NCBI RefSeq assembly: GCF_002878395.1
Contig: NC_061116.1
Location: 125,668,859 to 125,732,858, forward strand
From: Capsicum annuum
Lineage: Eukaryota > Streptophyta > Magnoliopsida > Solanales > Solanaceae
Length of the DNA stretch: 64,000 bases
Reading direction: 5' to 3'
Within the stretch, counting starts at the first letter, position 1. Each line of letters opens with the position of its first letter. The notes below the pieces were generated by a model. It made no database searches. It saw only the letters and a program-made list of their open reading frames with translations, and was not told the origin of the DNA. Shown here one piece after another: positions 55,891 to 64,000 of the stretch. A program made the position numbers and the translations under genes.

Positions 55891-56740
55891 GGAATCAAGT
55901 TTACATATACTCTTATATAGAACAATTGGAAATACTCATCCTAGAGTTTTCTAATTAATAAAATAGAGAATGATATCTAGTAGGTGTTTGGTCCTTATCT
56001 TCTAACTAGGGTATATGTGCTATTATATTGAAAGGTTCACCCTTCAGACCATGCTACTAGCCTCTTTCAACTAATACAAAACTAGTTTAGCAGATTCTAT
56101 TTTAGAAATATGTGTAACTCTAAAACCCTATATACTTACTAACGAAGTACTAAATGTCCTCCGCGGTATTAATTCCCATATATTGAAGGAGTCATATAAA
56201 GGAAATCTCAAACCTAAGAACCATTCACGTCCTCTTAAGAAGTGCACTAAGAAATATTTTCAACCCATCTTTATGACTAGTTAACCATTTATCATACAAA
56301 AATATTAATAGCCTTATTATATCTTGCTCAAGTAAACCAAGGTAATACAAATAGTAAAAATACAGCCTTATGTGCAAGTAACACAAAAACCTTTATGATG
56401 TTCTCTATTATGGGCTGTGAGGGTCGAACTAAATTGGTTCACCTTAATCTGAATTTTGATATCTTAAGACCCTTCATTGTACGTTGCCTCTTGGACATTA
56501 GTGGTGCTGGAGTTTTTTGGCACCATCGACCTTAGCTATAGTAGGTATAGTATGAATATAAGAAATTATAATACGAGCAGGAATGGACTTCTTAACATTG
56601 CTCTATCGCACCATCTGGATTATGAAACAAAGTGACATTTCCTGAATGTCCAAGTAGCCCCCTAATTATAAATATAGCGCGCAACACATTTATAAGTAAG
56701 GCTCTACTAGACACGGCTTTGTAGACTCCTAGGATGAACT
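55891..56740 (-). other. Leader of Tekay-like element N
   Basis: No ORF of note. It runs on the minus strand into the primer site at 56741-56752. Its left part (55891-56400) could also include hAT end sequence or flank; I could not place the junction. Confidence 0.5.
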
Positions 56741-56752
56741 GCTCTAATACCA
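56741..56752 (-). other. Primer-binding site, element N
   Basis: Minus strand TGGTATTAGAGC, one base off the initiator tRNA-Met complement. Confidence 0.8.
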
Positions 56753-56756
56753 CTTT

Positions 56757-59621
56757 TGTCACACCTCATACTAGATGAGGTGGACAACAACTATAGGAAC
56801 ACATACTATAAAAACAAACTAGATGAGAAAATGAATCACTAAACAAATGGAATCACTGATAAAAAGCTATAGATATAATACCAACTAATTAGCCAAATCG
56901 ATACAGATGACATGTGAACCTATGAATACATATGACTACTTTACAATGTCTACAAAGCCTCTAATGGAATCCATGACTATAAAACCATCAAAACATATAT
57001 GAAAAAGACTCGGTAAGGCCCCGAATCAACTTGGAGCTCACCAAAAGCCACTGAGTATCCTGTGTTCTATTAGGGAAATCTACTCGCTAAAGACCTGTGC
57101 CTGCAACATAGAACGCTGGTCCCCGTGAGGGACATCAGTACGAAGTAATATACTGAATATGTAAGGCATGAGATAACCATAAGTGAAATAAGAAATTAAT
57201 GAAACTCGAGGTCAATATATATAAACATATAGATAAGGATGAACGAACCACATTTACTTACACTTGTGGAAGACTGTATATTACATGCTTTTCTTTACTT
57301 TACTCTTCTTTGCTTTATAATATTTGTAAGCCATGTGATACATATGACCAATTGATCAGTGGTAAAAGAGGATGACCCATGCTAGGTATTATACCCCTGG
57401 GATACGCTCATGCTAGGTGTTTCTTCCATCCCTGGGATACCACCCATAAATCAATAAATTGAGATCAACCCATGCTAGGCTCTCGTCCCTGAGCTACCAC
57501 TCACACACAAGTATATTTACTTTACATCACTTCTTTAATCTCTTAGATTGTTATTTTGGTGGTCATAATATTATTGAGATTTAGAGCTATGAACCAATAG
57601 AAGAAAACATGCGATCGAGACAAGAACAATGATATAGGAAATAAGGGTAATACTTTGGAACTTATATGACACCATGAGCCTCACTGGGCATAAAACATAT
57701 CCACTAATAAATAAGCCAAGAAGGTATGTGACAAGCGAGGAGATGATGACCCGTAACAAATAAGCTAGTAAGGTATATAACTAGTAAGCAAGTGACATTA
57801 CATAGCATATACGGGTTGTGACAGATTCTTGTGATCTTACCTAGCATATAGCAATTGGGGCAGATTCAAGTGTAGAAATTTAGAGGTTTCAAATGGGGGA
57901 ATACGTGCATAGCAAGTTGAGATACGTAACTCCTCGACTAAAGAGGTTTGGACTGTACAATAAATACTTATTAGGTAATAACAAATAGAAGGGTACGTGA
58001 GAATGGGTACTATTGAAGCATGTGGGCATATTCTAATTAGGAACAAATGTATATCCCACATAAGGACATATAAACTATACACTAAACAGGTAAAGACTCT
58101 ATAAGGTCACCTTATGCCCAAACACGATGGGAATGATATTAAAAAAAAAGAACATGTGTAGCCAAAAGAAGTATACAATCAATTAAAGCAATTTTGGACA
58201 GATTGTAATCCAACATGTGACACTCTTTAACTTGTATAATCTTGGATCTTATTGACTCATATAAGAGAAACATGTAACACTTTGACACACTTCTAGACCA
58301 TGGGCAGTAAATAAAAGGTCGATTAACTATAGTGGGGTTGGTACACCATCACAATGTATCTTTTAACATGAAAGATCATCTACAAAGCTCACCTTATTGG
58401 TACACGAGTATATGACACCATGCCAAAGAATATAAACTAAAATAACCTTACATACCTCGTTGTGTAACCTGATTATTACAATGAATTAGACTTCTTTCCT
58501 TTAAGGTGTTAATCTACAATATAAGCACATAAAGGAGCTAATATTAGCAACTAATCACAATGTAACCCTTGTAAACAGTAGCTAAATACTTGACGGGCAG
58601 TTAGACTATTCAGCCCCTCAAACACTTGGTGTATCACCACACCCTCCTTCTATACTTTAATATAACTCCACTTCACCATTCCATAAGGTTATCCACTACC
58701 TCCAACAACAACACCTATAGACATCACCTAAACAGTCCCAAAATCCTTCAACACAATATAAGATATTGAACTCACGGCTTCCGATCACTGTCCCGTGAGT
58801 TCTTAACAATAGCATATATAAAATCCTCCATCAAGGCCTATAAAAAAGGAGGGGTAAATCGGGGCAGTAACCTTACCTTTATTTCTGTAATGTGCTTTCT
58901 TAAAGTGCACTCCATCAAGACGCTAAGTTTCCCTTCAAGTTGAACCAAATACTATTGGGAAATATTTTGGAGATTAAAGAGAAGTGGACTGCCAAGCTTG
59001 GAAATAAAGGTCTGCCCTATACTTCAAACAAAACAATTACTTGATTTCCATAACTTCCCATGATATGATTAAATATAAACCATAGTTATTTTCACTTACC
59101 TTGGCTGGAAAAAAGGAAGGTTTCTTCAAGAACCCGAGGAGAGAAAAGAGGCGGCTGTTTTAGGCTTGAGAGAAAAGAGAGAGGGAGCAAATTATAATCT
59201 GATTTTTTTTGTAAGAATGAAGAGAAAATGAACTAAATGGACCTTATAAATCCTTCCACTTGACCGCATCTTTTTTGCTCATTTCCAGCCACATATTGGT
59301 CGAAATTAGTCCAAGTAGGTGATGCACCTACTTGGATATTTAAGCTGCTCAAAAAGTCTAAGTAGGTGATGCACCTACTTTGTTTATTTCTAATTGGATC
59401 ACACCATATTGAGCCTTAAATAGAATAGGTATTGGGCTGGAATTTGGGCCTTAAATAGAATAGATATTGGCTTAATTAAGTCAAGCAAGCACCTCACTTA
59501 TTTTCTCATAATTTTTCCAAAATATTGATCCCTCTACTTAACTTAACACATACCTATCTTTTGTTTAAATACTTTCATCTATTCTAAGTTGGTCTATGTT
59601 TGGGATGTACGAAGCATTACA
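56757..59621 (-). repeat. 5' LTR of Tekay-like element N (2.87 kb, complete)
   Basis: On the plus strand TGTCACACC to GCATTACA; on the minus strand it starts TGTAATGCTTCG. The primer site abuts one end. It interrupts the L-type LTR at ACAAG (59622-59626). Contains two perfect inverted repeats of the AAGTAGGTG/CACCTACTT type (59311-59335 and 59360-59380). No gene inside. Confidence 0.8.
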
Positions 59622-59907
59622 ACAAGATGATAGATTACAAAGAGTACAATGTCAACAACAAGAACAACAAATGGCAGTAACTATAGTGAATCGAAAATCA
59701 GCCCCACACGGCTTCACTAAGTTACTGCAAAGTTTCAAGAGTACAAAATGAAAGATAGTAACTTGACACAAAGATCTATGAACCCTAAGTTGAAGAAAGG
59801 ACCCTAAGACCAAAAGATTTCAGTACCAAGTTCTTACTTAAACCAAGAGGAACTCATGAACCTTAAGATCTCAAGTTTCTAGCCAAGAAACAACACAAGT
59901 GTAACTA
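59622..59907 (-). repeat. Partial 3' LTR of element L
   Basis: Matches 62837-63124 of the 5' LTR. Left edge cut by element N, right edge joined to gag by deletion. Confidence 0.85.
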
Positions 59908-61353
59908 AAATCTCCCTTCCTGCAGTATCATGTTACGTCGATTTGGACATTCATTGGATTTATGTCCCCAACCTTGGCACTTGAAACATTGGAATCCTTT
60001 TAGGTTTGGATACTTGTGAACTTCTTATTTTAGAGGAATTTTATGGACTGTTTTGGGCTCGGTCAGCCTTGTAGTAGCTGGTTGGTCCTTGTTTTTGGGC
60101 CAACCCGAAGAGGATTGAACCACTTCCTTACTTCTAGGCCAACCCGAGATGGATTGTCCCCTTGCCTTGAGCGACGACCTCTCTTTAAGCTCCCTTTCAA
60201 TCTCAAGAGCCGCTTGGAAAATACTTTCAACGGTATCAAATTTGTGAAGTGTAAAATGAGTGAAGATCTCTTTGTTCAACCCACACTTGAACCGGATGAT
60301 GTCATGACTGATTTGTTCCCCACGATGATCAAGCTTCAACATGAGTTGTTGAAACTCATCATAATAGGCCATCACACTTTTATTGCCTTAACTCAAGTTG
60401 TACAATCTAGCAAGCAATTCATGGCGATAACTCTCGGGAAGGTACCGTTGCCTTATCAAGTACCTTAACCGAAACCAAGGTGGTGGCTGCCCATCAACTA
60501 ATTCATCACCAAAACGCTTGACGTACTCCCACTAAGTGGTCGCATAACCCTCAAAATAAGCTATGTCATAACAACTTTTCTTTTCTTCCAAGATATCATT
60601 AACTTGTAAAACTTTATCACAAGCTGATTCCCAAGCTAAGTCGGCCTCGGGGTCACTTTCACCCTTAAAGATAGGTAAGCTCAATTTGATGGTATTGATG
60701 CCTACGTCTCTTTCTTGGTGTTGATTTCCCCTTTCTCCATACCCTCGGTACCTCCTTGGATCAATACGTCCCTTTCTTAGCTCATCCTCTCTCATGTAAG
60801 CATCATCAAAGGCTCTATATCCATCATACTCCTCGCTACCATGTTCCTCAAAGTGAGCTGGACGGTTTTGGTAATTTGGAATCTGATTTGGAGGCATTGG
60901 GATTTGTAGAGGTGGTGGTCTTTGATTTGGTGGATGTTGGTAAGGTACGTTCAGATTTTTTGGAGGTGGACGGCTAAATACTTCTTGTGGAATTGGAGGA
61001 GTTTGGGAATGGCGTGGTCTATTCACTTCTTGGTTTGGAGGGAAAGTAGTGGCATGATTTGTGGCATTTAGTGGGGCTAGAGGTGGATTCATTATTTGGT
61101 GCAATGTTTCTGGTGAGATAGTTGTGGATGAAGTTCTTTCATGCCCACTTGAAGGAATATGATGAGGAGTGGATGGACAAGAGTTCCTTTGACTCTCCAC
61201 TTGCTCCAATCTCCTACTTATCATAGTCAAATCTCCCCTCATTGCCCCAACTTTCGTGTTCAACCTCTCTAAACTTCTGGTAATGGCCTCAAGTGTGGCC
61301 TTTATAGTGTCTTGTTCAGTAGTACCCCCACTTTGGGATGTGCTTCCTTCCAT
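59908..61353 (-). pseudogene. Gag of element L (nearly complete)
   Basis: ATG at 61351-61353: MEGSTSQSGGTTEQDTIKAT, coiled-coil-like region (ITRSLERLNTKVGAMRGDLT...RRLEQVESQRNS), proline-rich part (PNQRPPPLQIPMPPNQIPNY), basic stretch (RIDPRRYRGYGERGNQ), start of capsid (LPIFKGESDPEADLAWESAC), open for 273 codons to a stop at 60532. The capsid continues (YDEFQQLMLKLDHRGEQISH, 60025-60375) after one more stop, then an intact zinc knuckle CFKCQGWGHKSNEC at about 59945-60000. It ends at the deletion junction. Two or three stops and no protease. It is the best Gag reference for the K/L subfamily. Confidence 0.88.
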
Positions 61354-62615
61354 GTCAAGGTGTTACCTATACAATCAGCAAACAAGTTAGCGTTAAACCT
61401 CCCCTCACTCACACTCTCTCGGTTCACTCACACTTGAGCTCCACAAATGTTGTAGATTGTCTAGTAACCGTGAATCCTTAAGATATGAGTAAAGCTCTTG
61501 TCCGGAGTGGATTCTTATTTGAAACTCAAAGAATTCTCGAAAAACTGGAGTTAAGAAGTTACAACGTATTCAAATGAATAAAAGCACCCAACTAAACGTG
61601 GACACGAACAAGGGAATTAAAAAGGACTAATTGACAACCTAGTAGGAGTGTACTAGTATGTTAATTAGTTCTAGAACCAAGTAATGAAACTAAGAATCAA
61701 CAATTAGAAACTAGAAAACCTAAATTTGAGCTTATTAATGATGTAAAAATTAGACAATGGGTGACGTGAATAGTAGTAAATGGGTGACGTGGCAGCATGC
61801 AATTGGTCTTGGTCCCACACAATTTAAGCACCAATTCTGAAATTTAAATCTTTACACAATTTGGAAAGGATGACAATTGGTCTTGGAGGGAAAACATAAA
61901 TCTTGAAATAAGAAAAGTACCTTGTCACACAACACTAGGTTCTTGAAATAAGAAAAAGTACTTGTCCCACAACACAAGGTTCTTGAAATAAGAAAAGGTA
62001 TCTTGTCACACAACACTAGGTTCTTGAAATAAGAAAAAGGTATCTTGTCACACAACACTAGGTTCTTGAAATAAGAAAAAAAGTTGCTGAAAAGTAGAAG
62101 CTTAGTCTAAGAAATGATGGGTTCAAGGCTTCTCACAACATGCATTATAATTTTCAGCTTCAACTCTTGAATTTATATCACACTTTTTGGTTGTCTAAAG
62201 TTGTAAGAAAAGATGAAGAACTTGATGTGCACAACAACCTTCAAGAACTCAACAACAACTTCTTCAAAAACACAACACAACACCACCAATTGTCAACAAG
62301 TAACAACAAACAGCCAGCCACAAGGCACCACAACTATGGTTAATACTATAAGCTCAATCTTTAGATCTTGACACCTTTAGTGTTGGTGAGAAAGAAACCA
62401 ACACTAGAAACACTCTATAAAAGGAAAATACTACAAGATCTATCCAAAAAAAGAAGAAAATCTCAGCCCATACAACAACACATCACAATTTTTGGCCAAG
62501 AACACAAAGGTAGCAGATTTGACTATTTCTGGAATTTTCAGATTTCAGTTTTTTTTTTTTGTATTTTTCAAGTCTCAAGCCCAAGATTGATTTTGTTAGA
62601 ACAAAATCAAAGATG
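61354..62615 (-). other. Element L leader
   Basis: No gene. Near gag the minus strand shows CTAAC (61386-61390) and TTGTATAG (to about 61366), the shared acceptor-like pattern. Confidence 0.6.
61901..62081. repeat. 42-base tandem repeat in L leader
   Basis: Four and a half copies of a unit around TTCTTGAAATAAGAAAA and CTTGTCACACAACACTAGG. Copies differ at a few positions. The minus ORF 61852-62058 is just this repeat translated. Confidence 0.9.
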
Positions 62616-62627
62616 GATTTGATACCA
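62616..62627 (-). other. Primer-binding site, element L
   Basis: Minus strand TGGTATCAAATC; first eight bases match the tRNA-Met complement. Confidence 0.75.
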
Positions 62628-62629
62628 AA

Positions 62630-63503
62630 TGATACACTACTAACTTGGAGCGTATCAAATCTGCCACAAAATCAGTCCAAACACACTACAATTTCGAGAG
62701 CTTAAAGATAACAACTCCAATATGTGAGACAACAACAATCATGAAATTTTGAAGGAATACCAACACCAAAACAGTAGCTACACAAAGAGAACAAGAAGAT
62801 AACAATAACATTAAACAATGGTTCAACAACACAAGATGATAGATTACAAAGAGTACAATGTTAACAACAAGAACAACAAATGGCAGTAACTATAGTGAAT
62901 CAAAAATCAGCCCCACACGGTTCACTAAGTTACTGCAAAGTTTCAAGAGTACAAAATGAAAGATAGTAACTTGACACAAAGATATCTTAGAATCTATGAA
63001 ACCTAACTTAAAGAAAGGACCCTAAGACCAAAAGATTTCAGTACCAAGTTCTTACTTAGACCAAGAGGAACTCATCAACCTCAAGATCTCAAGTTTCTAG
63101 CCAATAAACAACACAAGTGTAACTACACTTGTTGGACAGATTTCAGGTTCTACTCTCAAGAACAAGAGAGAGAGAAATATTCAATGTTACAAGACTTATT
63201 GTTGTGAAATATGAAGAATGAACTAACTGCTGAAAATTACACTAATAGCATCTATTTATATTACACACAAAATAAAGGACAAATGTCCTTCCTACCCTTC
63301 ATTCATGGGGTGCCCTTAGAGTGTATTTTATTACACTTCAAGGCTCATTTTCACACTTAAAAATGTTGAAGATCTTTGGCGGATCAAGTACCAACTCACA
63401 CACAACCATTTGTATGAACATGGCTTGTAGTTTTTGTAACTCCCGAGCTTGACTTCGTATGAATGGTCGAGAACATATTGGACAGCTTTTTACACCCGTA
63501 TCA
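62630..63503 (-). repeat. 5' LTR of element L
   Basis: 874 bases, TGATACACT to CGTATCA, TATA-type box on the minus strand near 63249-63257. Its first minus-strand bases encode the class-1 tail (RPFIRSQARELQKLQAMF), open within the ORF 63338-63694. Confidence 0.88.
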
Positions 63504-64000
63504 ATAAACTCAAGTAGTGGACTACATTCGTGAGAAAATTGATCTTCATTCATAGCCTCACTAGTTGTTAGTAACACACATACCAACGTAGACTCACCTT
63601 GGTTTTCACAACGGTCAACTAGTATGTGAATACTCTTGTCACTTGGTATTGGAACCTTATTCAAGTCATGAGTGCTAGCACTAGATGGACACAAATTATT
63701 CTTATGAAAAGAATTGATTTTGTCATCTGAAGGATCAACTAGTGCTTACGGACTCACAATAAGAGTTTGGTCCTTATGCAACCTAACAACACCAAGAGTA
63801 TCACAAAAGGTATATTCACACACTTATTCACTAAGAAAATCCAAAACTATACTACTTTGGCCACTACTAGCCACATCACAACATTAAGTTCAAGGAAGTG
63901 TAGAGTGTAGGAATGTCACCTTGTGGATCATAGGAAGTGTTTTCTTTACTTAATTTTGTGTAAGGGAAGCCTTCATGCTCCACATTACAAGGGAATATTT
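63504..64000 (-). pseudogene. Start of acidic protein of element M (runs off the window)
   Basis: On the minus strand the sequence from about 63780 down to 63640 closely matches the start of the element C ORF (20657-20800), including LCPSSASTHDLNKVPIPSDK. It then continues with a different section (ENQGESTLVCVLLTTSEAMN, ECSPLLEFID) until element L cuts in. The reading frame runs on into L's LTR by chance. The rest of M lies beyond base 64000. No known domain. Confidence 0.6.

Larger units (their letters stand above)
59622..63503 (-). mobile_element. Element L: CRM-like, gag only after deletion
   Basis: Minus-strand relative of K: partial 3' LTR (59622-59907), gag (59908-61353), leader, primer site and 5' LTR (62630-63503). 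The whole pol region and purine tract are deleted between LTR and gag at about 59907. It appears inserted in element M at 63504 (flank ATAAA); the left flank is lost. Confidence 0.85.

Noticed and set aside
1..59621. Elements A (left) and N (right) as the two ends of one Tekay-like element enclosing everything
   Set aside because: Attractive because both are minus strand and show opposite ends, but their LTR termini differ (TGTAAAATCC against TGTAATGCTTCG) and no A sequence resumes beside N.
61901..62081. CRISPR-like array
   Set aside because: Units are directly adjacent with no unique spacers, and the context is a plant retrotransposon leader.

Overview
This is plant nuclear DNA made almost entirely of transposable elements, probably from a repeat-rich (perhaps pericentromeric) part of a dicot genome. 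I see no host gene, tRNA or rRNA. Evidence: Ty3/gypsy Gag, protease, RT, RNase H and integrase fragments; many LTRs bounded by TG...CA; primer-binding sites matching the 3' end of plant initiator tRNA-Met; and a hAT transposase. A Solanaceae-like source is my guess from the style of the Tekay/Del-like and Galadriel-like elements and is not proven.

Layout: 1-5359 holds a broken Tekay/Del-like chromovirus (A, minus), an LTR inserted in it, a gutted element (P) and an integrase scrap. From 5360 a CRM-like Ty3/gypsy element (K, minus) begins. K is split by element E (8556-49114, plus) with 5-bp duplication CTTGG, and K's reading frame resumes at 49120 and runs to 51694. E's 5' LTR is split by element H (8811-31023, minus; duplication GAAGA). 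H contains a G-type LTR, which is split by the D/C composite (11645-22304), which in turn contains a Galadriel-like segment B (16228-20656). E's 3' LTR is split by element F (35805-48826, minus, CRM-like with gag and pol; duplication GTTTC), and F's leader is split by element J (41990-47448, plus; duplication AGTTT). A hAT element interrupts K's leader at 51695. Then come a Tekay-like leader and complete 2.9-kb LTR (N), a deleted CRM-like element (L), and the end of another element (M) running off the window.

How the parts relate: the CRM-like elements with gag and pol (K, F, L) and those lacking pol (C, E, H, J, M, plus gag-only D) share the same tRNA primer site, the same purine tract, the same promoter layout and a common leader with a likely intron just before gag. 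The pol-less elements carry an uncharacterised acidic/aromatic protein in place of pol. Its reading frame ends by reading through the purine tract as Gly-Glu-Asp-Asp into the LTR, and several LTR subfamilies encode a similar 45-60 residue tail there. This looks like a non-autonomous retrotransposon lineage parasitising CRM-like helpers but keeping its own protein, and it is the best candidate here for something undescribed.
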